Notes: generated from the sequence alone by a model not told the origin. 64,000 nt of DNA from Burkholderia anthina (GCF_902498995.1 NZ_CABVLY010000004.1:1-64000); one strand, 5' to 3'; positions 44,787-54,164 are shown, counted from the first letter of the stretch. Made by a program: numbers and translations.

Positions 44787-45644
44787 TCAACGCCGGAGGA
44801 TCATGTCGATGACGGCCTGCGACAGCGCACCCCCCACCTCTCCGAGGCGATCAACGGCATCGAAATGATGCCCGTCGTGTTGGCGCACGATTTGTACGTC
44901 GAGGCCATGATTGTTGAGGCGTGTCTGGTACTCGGCCTGCAACCGATGAAACTCGTCGGATTCGTCTCCGCCGACGCTGAGGATGAACGGCAGGGTTGGC
45001 GATGGCAGATGGAACTTCGGGCTGAAATCGGCCACCTCTTGCTCATCGAGCCTGACCGCCTCGTTGAGATAGCACAGTCGAATGGGCTCCAGATCGTAAA
45101 GGCCGCTGAGTGCACAGGCGCCTTTCACGACGTCCTCGGGGAGATCGCGGCTCGTCCAGTCGGTGCCGGCCAGGATTGCGGTCAAATGGCCGCCCGCCGA
45201 GCTACCCGAAACATAAATGGAATCCCGGTCGAACCCGAGATCACGCGCGTTCCGGTAAAGATATGCGAGCGCCTGGATGTTGTCCTGCACGATATCGCCC
45301 ATGCGCACTGACGGCGCGAGTCGGTAATTCACGATGGCCACGTTGATGTTCGCAAGCAGGTACGGCAACGCCACCGTGCTGAAGTCGGACTTGTCGAGGG
45401 ATTGCCAATAGCCGCCGTGGATGAAGATGAGGACCGGACCTCCTTTGTCCTTCGCAGGAAAAAAATCCAGCGTTTGTTTTTCGTCGGAACCATAACGAAC
45501 ATTTTCATTTGCCGCATACTGACAGCGGAACGCTGCGCTCGTTCTCGACCAGCGATCGAAAATGTCCAGATGGTCCGGAATTCCTGCGCGAACGTTGTAT
45601 TGCAGATCCAATTCCTGTTGATCAAACGAACGGTAAACCGGCAT
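44787..45644 (-). CDS. alpha/beta hydrolase, arylformamidase (kynurenine formamidase)-like
   Basis: Protein of 285 residues with the HGG oxyanion motif (VLIFIHGGYWQSLDKSDFST), the nucleophile elbow GSSAGGHLTAILAG, and acid/histidine near DESDEFHRLQ and HDGHHFDAVDRL. HGGYW plus GSSAGG is the pattern of alpha/beta-type kynurenine formamidases and related carboxylesterases. Start at 45644 (MPVYRSFDQQELDLQ) with GAGG upstream; 45677 would add 11 residues. It is divergent from the AraC gene at 45771, its probable regulator. Substrate unproven. Confidence 0.8.
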   Translation of the reverse strand: MPVYRSFDQQELDLQYNVRAGIPDHLDIFDRWSRTSAAFRCQYAANENVRYGSDEKQTLDFFPAKDKGGPVLIFIHGGYWQSLDKSDFSTVALPYLLANINVAIVNYRLAPSVRMGDIVQDNIQALAYLYRNARDLGFDRDSIYVSGSSAGGHLTAILAGTDWTSRDLPEDVVKGACALSGLYDLEPIRLCYLNEAVRLDEQEVADFSPKFHLPSPTLPFILSVGGDESDEFHRLQAEYQTRLNNHGLDVQIVRQHDGHHFDAVDRLGEVGGALSQAVIDMILRR

Positions 45645-45770
45645 TCTGTACCTCGTCGAAGTGCGTTGAAGGAGCAAGCGAACATTCGGGCGTCCGCGTC
45701 ACTCCGTAAATTACCGGCGCGGGTTATGGCTTGCCCGCGCGCAAGTGACAACACCGATCGAGGACACGCC

Positions 45771-46559
45771 ATGTTCGGCAAGAGCGAAGACCGGGACGAC
45801 TACCAACTCATCGCGCGGGCGGTGGGAGGGATGGCCCGAGATCTACCAGACAGATTCTTCATCGACTATCACGAACACCGTCGCGGCCAGTTGATCTATG
45901 CGTATGCGGGGTCCATCCTCGTCACCGCGGAGGGAGGATCGTGGATCGTCCCGCCGCAGCGCGCGGTTTGGGTGCCGCCTCAGGTACGCCATTGCATGCA
46001 GGCTGTCGGACGCATCGAAATGCGCACGCTCTACTTCGCCCCGGATCGCACGCCACTCGCTTCAAACGCATGTTGCGTCGTCTCGGTCTCGCCGCTGCTG
46101 CGCGAGTTGATTGCCGCCGTCGTCAAGATGCCGGTCGACTACGACGAAAGCGGGCGGGATGGACGCGTGGTCGGATTGCTGTTTGATGAAATCAAGCCAC
46201 TGCAAATCGAATCGCTTCATCTTCCGATGCCGACCGACGCTCGTATCGCACGCATATGTCGCTGGATCATCGCAAATCCGGCCGAGGAGACGTCGGTCGC
46301 GTCGTGGAGCAAGGTAGCCGGCGCGAGTGAGCGTACGATCATCAGGCTGTTCCCCGAAGAAACGGGCATGACTTTCACGCGCTGGAGGCAGCAGGCCCGT
46401 TTGCTTGCTGCCGTGCAAATGCTTGCCAACGGCCGCCCCGTTACCGAGATCGCCGCGGAGCTCGGCTACGATAGCCCAAGCGCGTTCAGCGCAATGTTCC
46501 GCAAGGCGCTGGGCAGCAGTCCGACGGAATACTTCCGTGCGACGGACGGTGACCAATAG
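45771..46559 (+). CDS. AraC-family regulator with N-terminal cupin
   Basis: Protein of 262 residues: an N-terminal cupin (FFIDYHEHRRGQLIYAYAGS, GGSWIVPPQRAVWVPPQVRH) and a C-terminal double helix-turn-helix (SVASWSKVAGASERTIIRLF, VTEIAAELGYDSPSAFSAMF, KALGSSPTEYF). This NimR-like arrangement typically controls an adjacent transporter or metabolic gene in response to a small molecule. It is 126 bases from the divergent hydrolase and 135 bases upstream of the RidA-like gene, so either or both may be targets. Confidence 0.9.
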   Translation: MFGKSEDRDDYQLIARAVGGMARDLPDRFFIDYHEHRRGQLIYAYAGSILVTAEGGSWIVPPQRAVWVPPQVRHCMQAVGRIEMRTLYFAPDRTPLASNACCVVSVSPLLRELIAAVVKMPVDYDESGRDGRVVGLLFDEIKPLQIESLHLPMPTDARIARICRWIIANPAEETSVASWSKVAGASERTIIRLFPEETGMTFTRWRQQARLLAAVQMLANGRPVTEIAAELGYDSPSAFSAMFRKALGSSPTEYFRATDGDQ

Positions 46560-46694
46560 GGACGCGATACCCTGTCGTCCGTCGCCAGATTGGCGTGAAC
46601 GCGACGAATCCCGGCACCGGCGCGAGCGCCAGCCATGCCCGAGTTGTTCATAGTGACCGTGAATGCCGCATGTGCGGCCAACACAGGAGCTGTG

Positions 46695-47159
46695 ATGTCT
46701 ATCTACGATCGCGTTCGCGAGGCCGGCATAACCCTTCCGGCACTCGCCATTCCCACCGCTGCTTTTCGTCCTTATGTCCTCTATGGCAATCAACTGATTG
46801 TCTCGGGACAGTTGCCCGTACGTGACGGAAAGGCCATTTTCGTCGGCAACGTGCCCGATTCAGTGTCGGTTTCCGACGCGCAAGACGCGGCGCGGCTTTG
46901 CGTGATCAACATCCTGGCCTGGGCGCATCACGCGACGAACGGGGATTTGAACCGGATCAGGAAGGTATTGCGACTCGGCGGGTTTGTCTCGACATCCAGC
47001 GGTTTCGCCGATACCCCGGCCGTGATCAATGCCGCGTCCGAGCTGGTGACGCAGCTCTTCGGCGAGCGTGGCTCGCACGCGAGAATTGCAATTGGCGTGG
47101 CGAGTCTTCCCTTCAATGCGCCGGTCGAAGTCGAGGCCGCGTTCGCGCTGGAGGAATGA
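46695..47159 (+). CDS. RidA/YjgF-family protein
   Basis: Protein of 154 residues (RidA family, YjgH-like subgroup with LPALAIPTAAFRPYVLYGNQ). It has QLIVSGQLPVRDGKAIFVGN and ARIAIGVASLPFNAPVEVEA, where active RidA has an arginine for imine hydrolysis; the equivalent reads HARIAIGVASLP with R in ARIAIG. RidA enzymes hydrolyse reactive enamines/imines from amino-acid breakdown. The start at 46695 follows AGGAGCTGTG. An upstream ATG at 46635 is less likely. Confidence 0.82.
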   Translation: MSIYDRVREAGITLPALAIPTAAFRPYVLYGNQLIVSGQLPVRDGKAIFVGNVPDSVSVSDAQDAARLCVINILAWAHHATNGDLNRIRKVLRLGGFVSTSSGFADTPAVINAASELVTQLFGERGSHARIAIGVASLPFNAPVEVEAAFALEE

Positions 47160-47387
47160 ACATGGAGGGGAGTCCGGGATAGCCGGACGTATTGGTCAGA
47201 CCGCCGTACGGCGACGATGGAAAAGCCGGTATCGTCGCTATCCATGCGATCGATGCGCACCGCGGATTCACTCGGCTTATGCGGGCGCCGTCGGGCGCAT
47301 TTCATCCGGGCAGGCTTCCGTGCATCGGCTCCGGATGAACGCCGTCGTATCCGGACATTTCATTCACTTTTTCGCTCATACACTGAC

Positions 47388-47999
47388 ATGATTCCCACCT
47401 ACTTGCGCGCAGAGATGCGGCGTACCGATCTCGCATGGACGGACTGGCCCGCCATCGAAAATTTTCTGAAGGACGAACTAATCTGCCGCGTCGCCGTACA
47501 CGACGAGCCCTATCCGTATATCACGGCCCAAAGCTTTACCTTCGTCGGCGACGCGCTACTGATTCATTGTTCGCGGTTTGGAAAATTTGCCCGGGCGATT
47601 GAGGCCAATCCGCACCTGACTATCGAAATCGATCGCCCGGTGGCACTTCTCAAGGCGCCCAAAGGGCAAAACACCAGCCTGGAGTATTACAGCGTCATCG
47701 CACGCTGCCGTGCGCATACCACCTATCTGACGGAGGGCGTGATCAAGCACCAGAACCAGGCACTCGACAAATTTCGGCCGGAGAAGGACTACACCCCGAT
47801 CGAGGACGGTGCGGCCAGCCAGATCGTCGCGATCCGGTGTGTGATCGACGAGATGACGGCCAAGAAGCGGATTCTTGCCGACGGTCAATATTCTCCGCCG
47901 GGCCAACCCCGGGCGCCCTATCTCCGGTACCCGTTCGCCGCAGGCGCGGCTGTTTCCGGTTTGCCATCCGAAGCATTCGACAAGGATCGCTTCAAGTAG
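47388..47999 (+). CDS. pyridoxamine 5'-phosphate oxidase-related FMN-binding protein
   Basis: Protein of 203 residues of the PNPOx-like split-barrel group (NimA-like): LRAEMRRTDLAWTDWPAIEN, ELICRVAVHDEPYPYITAQS, GDALLIHCSRFGKFARAIEA, NPHLTIEIDRPV. These bind FMN and reduce or sense small molecules. It starts at ATG 47388, because upstream readings have no similarity. It lies between the RidA-like gene and an MFS gene on the same strand and may belong to that transcription unit. The substrate is unknown. Confidence 0.72.
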   Translation: MIPTYLRAEMRRTDLAWTDWPAIENFLKDELICRVAVHDEPYPYITAQSFTFVGDALLIHCSRFGKFARAIEANPHLTIEIDRPVALLKAPKGQNTSLEYYSVIARCRAHTTYLTEGVIKHQNQALDKFRPEKDYTPIEDGAASQIVAIRCVIDEMTAKKRILADGQYSPPGQPRAPYLRYPFAAGAAVSGLPSEAFDKDRFK

Positions 48000-48150
48000 C
48001 CGAACAACCCGTTCCAAGTTGGCGTCGACGCGATACTCGGCGACATCTTCACGTGAGTCGTGGGTCTTTTGGAGTTCGATAGTGAGCGCGTCGACACCGT
48101 CAAGGCGGTGTCGACACTTTTCAATCGACCCAAGGAAACTGGAGACACGT

Positions 48151-49521
48151 ATGAAGATGACCGGATTGGAAGTGGGCGGCGCAAATGCGGCAAGCCGGCT
48201 GGAGCGGCTGCCCGTTTGTGGCTACCACCGCATGCTGTTCTTAGTCATCGCGCTGGCGTTCTTCTTCGACAACGTCGACCTTGCCACCATGACGTTTGTG
48301 CTCGGTTCCATCAAGAACGAGTTCGGTCTGAGCAGCGCGGAGGCAGGCATGCTGGGCAGCGCGAGCTTTGCAGGGATGGCGGCAGGCGCATTGTGCTCGG
48401 GCGCAGCCGCAGACCGGTTCGGACGCAAACCGGTGTTTCAGGTCAGTATGATCGTGTGGGGCATCGGCAGCTTGCTCTGCGCCAGCGCCACGAATGCGAC
48501 GTCCTTGGGCATCTTCCGGCTGGTACTCGGCATCGGAATGGGGATGGAGCTTCCGCTCGCCCAGACGCTGCTGTCCGAGTTCATCCCGGCCAGATCCCGG
48601 GGCCGCTATCTCGCGATGATGGACGGAAACTGGCCGCTTGCATTCATCTCCGCCGGCTTGCTCTCGTACTTCGTATTGGATGCATACGGCTGGAGAACCC
48701 TGTTTCTGATCGAAGCGATCCCGGCAATATTTCTGTTTGTGGTCCGGCGGTATGTTCCCGAGTCGCCCCGTTGGCTTGAATCGCGGGGGCGTTATCCGGA
48801 AGCAGGCGAAATCGTCGACCGGATCGAGCGCTCGGTGATGTCGCGTCTGGGTTTGCCGGCACTGCCCGAGGCACTGCCGATGGTGGCCGAAGCGCGTAAC
48901 GAACAGGGGATCAGGGTGCTGTGGTCGCGGGGTTATCGACAAAGGACCTTGACGATCGGCTCGCTTTGGTTCTTCGCACTCCTCGGTTTCTATGGATTGA
49001 ACACCTGGCTTGGCGCACTGCTTCAGCAATCCGGGCTCGCGGTGACGAGGTCCGTTCTTTTCACGATCTACATCTCGCTTGGCGGGGTACCCGGATTTCT
49101 CTGGGCGGCATGGGCGGTTGAACGATGGGGGCGCAAGACAACCTGTGTCATCACCTTGGTGGGTGCCGCTGTCATGATCTTCGCGTTCGGTCGCATTTCG
49201 CACGTCGGTCTCCAACAGTCCGTACTGGTGGCGGTTGGCGCACTGATGCAGTTCTTCGCCTTCGGCATGTGGGCTGTCCTGTATACCTATACGCCCGAGT
49301 TGTATCCTTCGAGAGCAAGGGCTTCCGGCTGCGGCTTCGCCTCGTTCGCTGGACGAATTGGCGCGCTGGCCGGACCGACGATAGTCGGTCTGATTCTTCC
49401 TGCCTGGAAGTACGACGGCGTGTTCGTCTTCGGTGCGGCCTGCTTCGTCGTGGCTGCGCTGGTCGTGATGTTCTTCGGGATCGAAACTCGCGGGAGCACG
49501 CTGGAAGAAGTGTCCGGTTAG
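48151..49521 (+). CDS. MFS transporter (sugar/aromatic acid:H+ symporter-like)
   Basis: Protein of 456 residues with 12 predicted spans. VIALAFFFDNVDLATMTFVL opens the first span (the DxxD-type motif of AAHS/SV2-like transporters), AADRFGRKPVFQVSMIVWGI is the MFS loop and ELPLAQTLLSEFIPARSRGR the mid loop, with LYTYTPELYPSRARASGCGF late in the protein. Relatives transport aromatic acids, sugars or niacin-like compounds. ATG 48151 with GGAGACACGT upstream. The last gene of the group starting with the RidA-like gene. Confidence 0.85.
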   Translation: MKMTGLEVGGANAASRLERLPVCGYHRMLFLVIALAFFFDNVDLATMTFVLGSIKNEFGLSSAEAGMLGSASFAGMAAGALCSGAAADRFGRKPVFQVSMIVWGIGSLLCASATNATSLGIFRLVLGIGMGMELPLAQTLLSEFIPARSRGRYLAMMDGNWPLAFISAGLLSYFVLDAYGWRTLFLIEAIPAIFLFVVRRYVPESPRWLESRGRYPEAGEIVDRIERSVMSRLGLPALPEALPMVAEARNEQGIRVLWSRGYRQRTLTIGSLWFFALLGFYGLNTWLGALLQQSGLAVTRSVLFTIYISLGGVPGFLWAAWAVERWGRKTTCVITLVGAAVMIFAFGRISHVGLQQSVLVAVGALMQFFAFGMWAVLYTYTPELYPSRARASGCGFASFAGRIGALAGPTIVGLILPAWKYDGVFVFGAACFVVAALVVMFFGIETRGSTLEEVSG

Positions 49522-49693
49522 CCGCTCAAGCGGCAAGCAGCGGAGCCGAACGCAGGCGAGCAGCCGCAGCAAAGCGACGACCGAGAGATAAAAAGGGTTG
49601 CCGGGCCAGAGCCGGTTCGCTCCGGGAGACCGGCGCGGTGCCAGAACTGCCAACCCAGACAACGGGACGGCTACTGTCCCCCCGCGCCGTCGC

Positions 49694-49710
49694 ATAAGTG
49701 CTTCCATCTA
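49694..49710 (+). promoter_or_regulatory. shared operator, copy 1 (StyA-type monooxygenase promoter)
   Basis: ATAAGTG-CTTC-CATCTA at 49694-49710 fits WTAAGTR-N4-CAYCTA. The same arrangement with the same spacing recurs at 55884-55900 and 59648-59664. It lies about 85 bases before the GTG start at 49795. The arms are an imperfect inverted repeat (TAAGTG against TAGATG read in reverse), suited to a dimeric response regulator. Confidence 0.65.
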
Positions 49711-49794
49711 CGTTCGTAAGTAGCCGAGCGAATTTACCGACCCTGTTCAGCCTCCTACGCTACGCATAACCCCAACAAACAGGAGGCGTGAAAC

Positions 49795-51060
49795 GTGAGA
49801 AAGATCGGAATCGTAGGAGGCGGGCAGGCCGGGTTTCATCTGGCATTCGGTTTGCTCGACCGCGGGCATGAGGTCACGGTGTATACGGACCGCACGCCGG
49901 ATCAGCTGCTGGCGGGCAAGATCCCGAGCACCGCGTTTCTGTTCAACGAAACGCTGGACTGGGAGCGCCGCCTCGGCCTGAATTTCTGGGAGGACGTCGC
50001 ACCTGCCGGCGAGGGGATGCTCGTCGATTTTCGGGAACCGTCCGGCGCAAGCGTGATGACGGTCAAGGGGCGGTTGCACGACCGGTCGGGGCAGGCGATC
50101 GACCAGCGCACGAAATTTGCGCGCTGGACCCAGGAATTCGAACGGCGCGGCGGCACGCTCGTGTTTCGAGCAGTCGATATCGACGAGCTGGACGATATCG
50201 CCGGCGCCAACGACCTGACATTGATCGCGTCCGGCAAGGGCGCGATCAATGCGCTGTTCGCGCGCGACGCCGTACGCAGCGCGCACGACAAGCCGCCACG
50301 CAATCTTGCGGCGATGCTGCTCAAGGGGCCGCAGATCGTCGGCGATCGTCCGTGGCCGAAGGCCGACTTCCGGCCGCTGCGGTTCAATTTCATTTTCGGT
50401 GTCGGCGAATTCTTCTCACTGCCGTTCTATTCGCATGCTGTCGGCGAATGCCGGAGCTTTCTGTTCGAAGCGCGTCCGGGTGGCGACATGGATCGCTTCC
50501 AGGCCGCGACGGACGGCAACGAACTGCTCGAAATCGCCCGCGGCGTGCTGCGCGACTTCGCGCCGGAGGACGCCAGCCTGCTCGACGATGCGCAGTTGAC
50601 CGATCCGAACGCGTGGCTCAAGGGCGCGTTCACGCCGACCGTGCGCCATCCGGTCGGCCGCCTCGCATCCGGGCGCATCGTGATGGGCGTCGGCGACACG
50701 GTGTGCCTGAACGATCCGATTGCCGGTCAGGGGGCGAACAATGCATCGCGGATGGCGGATCATCTGATGAAAGCGATCGACGTGCACGGTCGCGAACCGT
50801 TCGACGCCGACTGGATGCAGCAGACCTTCGACACGTTCTGGGACGAGTCGGCCCGCTATACGACGGCCTTCACGAATGCGCTGCTCGAACCGCCGGGCGA
50901 CGCGGTGATGCACGTGTTGCGCGCGGCGTCGACCCAGCGGGCGGTGGCGGATGACTTCGTGCGCTGCTTCCAGCGCCCGCGCGAGTTCTGGCCGTGGATC
51001 GCCGATTTGCCCGAGGCGCAGCGCTTCGTCGCGGAGCGGGTGGCATGCGATGCGGCATGA
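49795..51060 (+). CDS. StyA-type two-component flavin monooxygenase
   Basis: Protein of 421 residues related to styrene/indole monooxygenases. KIGIVGGGQAGFHLAFGLLD is the FAD Rossmann motif, TVYTDRTPDQ the family second strand, and GRIVMGVGDTVCLNDPIAGQ near 310 the GD FAD site. These enzymes use reduced FAD supplied by a separate flavin reductase, encoded next. The start is GTG 49795, preceded by AGGAGG at optimum distance. It overlaps the next gene by 11 bases. Styrene, indole or another alkenyl or N-heteroaromatic substrate is possible; sequence alone does not decide. The operator copy 1 lies just upstream. Confidence 0.88.
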   Translation: MRKIGIVGGGQAGFHLAFGLLDRGHEVTVYTDRTPDQLLAGKIPSTAFLFNETLDWERRLGLNFWEDVAPAGEGMLVDFREPSGASVMTVKGRLHDRSGQAIDQRTKFARWTQEFERRGGTLVFRAVDIDELDDIAGANDLTLIASGKGAINALFARDAVRSAHDKPPRNLAAMLLKGPQIVGDRPWPKADFRPLRFNFIFGVGEFFSLPFYSHAVGECRSFLFEARPGGDMDRFQAATDGNELLEIARGVLRDFAPEDASLLDDAQLTDPNAWLKGAFTPTVRHPVGRLASGRIVMGVGDTVCLNDPIAGQGANNASRMADHLMKAIDVHGREPFDADWMQQTFDTFWDESARYTTAFTNALLEPPGDAVMHVLRAASTQRAVADDFVRCFQRPREFWPWIADLPEAQRFVAERVACDAA

Positions 51061-51592
51061 CCACGACATCGTCGAGCACGCGTGGCACCATCATCACGAG
51101 ATTCCGCAGGCGCCAGGCGATTTCCGGCGCGCGCTCGGCTGCTTCGCGACGGGCGTGACGGTCGTCACGACGGTGGACGGCGACGGCCGCCGGATCGGCC
51201 TGACCGCGAACTCGTTTTCGTCGGTATCGATCGATCCGCCGCTGATCCTGTGGAGTCTGGCGCGCCGCTCGCCGAGCCTGAGCGCGTTCGAGCATTGCCG
51301 CTTCTTTGCGGTCAACGTGCTGGCCGGCTCGCAGCAGGCGATCTGCACACGCTTCGCAACGCCGATCGACGATCGCTTTTCCGGCGTCGATACGGTCGAC
51401 GGGCAGGGCGGCGTGCCGCTGATCTCGGGCGCGCTCGCGCAGTTCGAATGCGAGAACGAGATCGTGCACGCGGGCGGCGACCACGCGATCTTCATCGGGC
51501 GCGTCAATCGTTTCCGCTGGCGTGAGCAGGTGCCGCTGGTGTTCTGCATGGGCGCGTTGCGCGAACTGGACACGAACCGGCAGGAACGCTGA
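51050..51592 (+). CDS. flavin reductase (StyB/HpaC type)
   Basis: Protein of 180 residues of the flavin_reduct family: FRRALGCFATGVTVVTTVDG, GLTANSFSSVSIDPPLILWS, FAVNVLAGSQQAICTRFATP and FECENEIVHAGGDHAIFIGR. It supplies reduced flavin to the monooxygenase. ATG 51050 lies inside the last codons of the monooxygenase gene (overlap 11 bases), implying matched synthesis. The N-terminus is histidine-rich (HDIVEHAWHHHHEI), unusual for the family. Confidence 0.9.
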   Translation: MRHDHDIVEHAWHHHHEIPQAPGDFRRALGCFATGVTVVTTVDGDGRRIGLTANSFSSVSIDPPLILWSLARRSPSLSAFEHCRFFAVNVLAGSQQAICTRFATPIDDRFSGVDTVDGQGGVPLISGALAQFECENEIVHAGGDHAIFIGRVNRFRWREQVPLVFCMGALRELDTNRQER

Positions 51593-51593
51593 C

Positions 51594-52406
51594 ATGAATC
51601 CATCGACAGTCTGGGGCATCGAAGGAAAAACCGCGATCGTCACGGGCGGCGCGACATTGATCGGCGCGGCGGTCGCGCGCGCACTCGGTAACGCCGGTGC
51701 GAACGTCGCCGTGGCGGACATCGACGTCGCGCGTGGTCGCGCGCTGGCCGATTCGCTGGGCGCGCGCGCGGCGTTCATCGAGACCGATCTCGCCGACGAT
51801 GCGGCCATTCGTGGATGCGTGCACGCGACGCATGCGCGGTTCGGGCGGATCGACATGCTGGTCAATGTCGCGTGCGCGTATGTCGACGATGCGCTGTCGT
51901 CGACGCGCGCGCAGTGGCATGCGGCGTTCGACGTCAACGTGATCGGCGCGTGCCTGCTGTTGCAGGCTGCGCATCCGTTCATGTGCGAGGCGGGCGGCGG
52001 TGCGGTCGTGAACTTCGGTTCGACGAGCGCGTCCGCGGCGCAGGCAGGCCGCTGGCTGTATCCGGCCAGCAAGGCGGCGATCCTGCAACTGACGCGCAGC
52101 CAGGCGCTGGATCTGGCGCGCGACAATATCCGCGTGAATGCGGTGTCGCCGGGATGGACGTGGTCTGGCGTGCTCGACGCGATATCGGGCGGTGACAAGC
52201 ACCGGACCAACGCGGTCGCGCGGAAATTCCACATGCTTGGCCGCATCGGAGAGCCGGAGGAGGTTGCCGACGCGGTGCTGTTCCTCGTCTCCGACAAGGC
52301 GTCGTTCATCACCGGCGCGAATCTGGCCGTCGACGGCGGCTATTCGGCGATGGGCCCCGAGCAGGGTTTGTCGCCGATCGGCGAACTGATGACGCCGGCC
52401 ATCTGA
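51594..52406 (+). CDS. SDR family oxidoreductase (diol or alcohol dehydrogenase)
   Basis: Classical SDR of 270 residues: TGGATLIGAAVARAL (cofactor motif at about 17-24), ADIDVAR, LVNVACAYVD (where NNAG is expected), GSTSASAA, YPASKAA (Tyr-x3-Lys), RVNAVSPGWTWSG and GANLAVDGGYSAMG. It starts one base after the flavin-reductase stop and so belongs to the same operon. In StyA- and Rieske-type pathways an SDR oxidises the hydroxylated ring; this is the likely job. A terminator follows. Confidence 0.9.
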   Translation: MNPSTVWGIEGKTAIVTGGATLIGAAVARALGNAGANVAVADIDVARGRALADSLGARAAFIETDLADDAAIRGCVHATHARFGRIDMLVNVACAYVDDALSSTRAQWHAAFDVNVIGACLLLQAAHPFMCEAGGGAVVNFGSTSASAAQAGRWLYPASKAAILQLTRSQALDLARDNIRVNAVSPGWTWSGVLDAISGGDKHRTNAVARKFHMLGRIGEPEEVADAVLFLVSDKASFITGANLAVDGGYSAMGPEQGLSPIGELMTPAI

Positions 52407-52410
52407 ACGG

Positions 52411-52449
52411 AAAGGGCGTCGGTCGGCGGTATCGCGACCGACGCCCTTT
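52411..52449. terminator. bidirectional terminator between the SDR and SemiSWEET genes
   Basis: Perfect 15-bp inverted repeat AAAGGGCGTCGGTCG/CGACCGACGCCCTTT with a nine-base loop, followed on the plus strand by a T-rich run (CTTCCTTTTCC). It sits between convergent genes and should stop transcription from both sides. Confidence 0.85.
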
Positions 52450-52464
52450 CTTCCTTTTCCGATA

Positions 52465-52749
52465 TCAATCTCCCGATTCGCGGGCTGCGGGCCGTGCTTC
52501 CGCGCGGTATTTCAGCACGATGATCGTGACGGCGAGCAGCAGCACGACCGCATTGTTCAGCGCGACCGGCAATGCGCCGATCGCGATGCCGTAGTACAGC
52601 CACAGGCTGACGCCGGCGATGAAGCACGCGTACATCGTGTAGGAGATGTCGCGCGCGGAGCGCGAACGCCGGATCTTGACGACCTGAGGTACGAACGAAA
52701 CGGTCGTCAGTATTCCTGCGACCAGGCCGACGGCATCGGTGAGGGTCAT
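52465..52749 (-). CDS. SemiSWEET-family transporter
   Basis: Protein of 94 residues with three predicted membrane segments: AVGLVAGILTTVSFVPQVVK, SYTMYACFIAGVSLWLYYGI and NNAVVLLLAVTIIVLKYR. TTVSFVPQVVKIRRSRSARD is the PQ-loop-like SemiSWEET signature. SemiSWEETs form dimers that pass sugars across the membrane. It is downstream of the Rieske reductase and ferredoxin genes on the same strand (31-base gap) and so part of the catabolic island; a role in substrate or product movement is plausible but unproven. Confidence 0.82.
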   Translation of the reverse strand: MTLTDAVGLVAGILTTVSFVPQVVKIRRSRSARDISYTMYACFIAGVSLWLYYGIAIGALPVALNNAVVLLLAVTIIVLKYRAEARPAARESGD

Positions 52750-52780
52750 GGTGCGCCACCTGTAACGTGAAGGGAGCGGG

Positions 52781-53791
52781 TCAAAAGAACCGGTCGAAGT
52801 GCACTTGCGACATGGGTACGCCGTGCCGCGCGTGCAGCACGGCCTGCATCGCCTGGATCATCGGCGGCGGGCCGGCCATGTAGTACTCGTGGTCGGCAAG
52901 ACGCGCACCGAGAACGTCCTCGACGTATTCGTGCACGAACCCGGTACGTCCCGACCAGCCATCGGCGCCGTCGGGCGACGAGACTGCGGGATGGAACACG
53001 AGATGTTCGCCGTAGCCGGGCAGCGCGCGCAGTTGCGCGTCGCCGCATACGTCGCGCGGCGTGCGTGCGCCATAGAAGAAATGCAGCCGGCGCGCGCCGA
53101 GCATGCCGGCGTGGGCCATGCCGCGTGCGATCGACAGCATCGGCGCGAGCCCCGAACCGCCTGCGACGCACACGACGTCGCGGGCCGGTTCCGGCCGCAG
53201 GAAGGCCATCCCGTACGGGCCGTCGAGCATCACGCGCTCGCCCGGCTTCACACGGTCGAACAGCGCCGCGGACCCGGCGCCACGCTCGACACGGCGCACC
53301 TGGAAATGCCAGTCGCCGTCGTCGTTCGGCAGGTTCGCCATCGAGTACGCGCGTGTGCCGGCGATGCCGGGCAGTTGCAGCGTCGCGAATTGTCCCGGAC
53401 GAAAGACGGCGGGTGCATCGGTGCGGAAGCGGAACTCGCGGATGTCGTGCGTGACTTCGTCAGTCGCGATCAAGGTCGCGATCTGCTTGCGCGGCGGCTG
53501 CGCGGCGAGACAGGCATCGTCGAGCCGGACCTTGATGCGACAGTCGCTCGTCGGGCGGCACTGGCATGCCAGCTGGCGGCCTTTCGCGCGATCGCGTGCC
53601 GACAGCCCGGGCGCGTATTCCCACAGCACGTCGACGCTGCCTTCGAGCAATTCGAACTTGCAGGTTCCGCAGGCGCCCGCGGTGCATTCGTACGGCATGC
53701 CCAGGCCGGCCCGCAGGCCGGCGCCCAGCACCGTATCGTCGGGATCGCACGCAAAGCTGTGTGCCGATCCGTCGAGAAGAATCTCCGGCAT
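52781..53791 (-). CDS. Rieske oxygenase reductase component (2Fe-2S + FAD/NAD)
   Basis: Protein of 336 residues: an N-terminal plant-type 2Fe-2S domain (YECTAGACGTCKFELLEG with C-x4-C-x2-C, and CQC further on), then an FNR domain with the FAD motif RAYSMAN and the NAD site VVCVAGGSGLAPMLSIARGM, ending in YYMAGPPPMIQAMQAVLHAR. This is the NADH-to-ferredoxin electron entry of a three-component ring-hydroxylating oxygenase. ATG 53791 with GGAGGACG upstream. The ferredoxin gene lies 13 bases upstream. Confidence 0.92.
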   Translation of the reverse strand: MPEILLDGSAHSFACDPDDTVLGAGLRAGLGMPYECTAGACGTCKFELLEGSVDVLWEYAPGLSARDRAKGRQLACQCRPTSDCRIKVRLDDACLAAQPPRKQIATLIATDEVTHDIREFRFRTDAPAVFRPGQFATLQLPGIAGTRAYSMANLPNDDGDWHFQVRRVERGAGSAALFDRVKPGERVMLDGPYGMAFLRPEPARDVVCVAGGSGLAPMLSIARGMAHAGMLGARRLHFFYGARTPRDVCGDAQLRALPGYGEHLVFHPAVSSPDGADGWSGRTGFVHEYVEDVLGARLADHEYYMAGPPPMIQAMQAVLHARHGVPMSQVHFDRFF

Positions 53792-53804
53792 GGGTCGTCC
53801 TCCG

Positions 53805-54134
53805 TCAATCGGCGATGCGCATGCCGACCGCGTCGTCTTCGACGACGACCGCATACGTCTTCAGATCGACGATGCAGGGCGCACCGACAGCCTTGCCGGT
53901 GCGAATGTCGAAGGCGCCCTGATGGAACGGACATTCGACGACGTCGCCGTCGATTTCGCCGTCGCACAGCGACGCTTCACCGTGCGTGCAGGTGTCGTCG
54001 GTCACATGAAACCGGCCGTCGAGGTTGAAGACCGCGACAGGCGCGTGGCCGGCGAGTTCGACGCGCTTTGCGCATCCATGCGGCACGTCCGACGTGCGGC
54101 AAAGAAAATGGATCGTATGTTCGGCTACCGTCAT
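53805..54134 (-). CDS. Rieske [2Fe-2S] ferredoxin
   Basis: Protein of 109 residues carrying the Rieske motifs C49-T-H51 (DDTCTHGEASLCDGEI) and C68-P-F-H71 (VVECPFHQGAFDIRTG). It is a NirD/NagAb-like electron carrier between the reductase and the oxygenase encoded at 57424. It is transcribed with the reductase and, upstream, possibly the histidine kinase gene. Confidence 0.93.
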   Translation of the reverse strand: MTVAEHTIHFLCRTSDVPHGCAKRVELAGHAPVAVFNLDGRFHVTDDTCTHGEASLCDGEIDGDVVECPFHQGAFDIRTGKAVGAPCIVDLKTYAVVVEDDAVGMRIAD

Positions 54135-54164
54135 GATCGTGTTCCCTGGTTGTCGACGTCCATG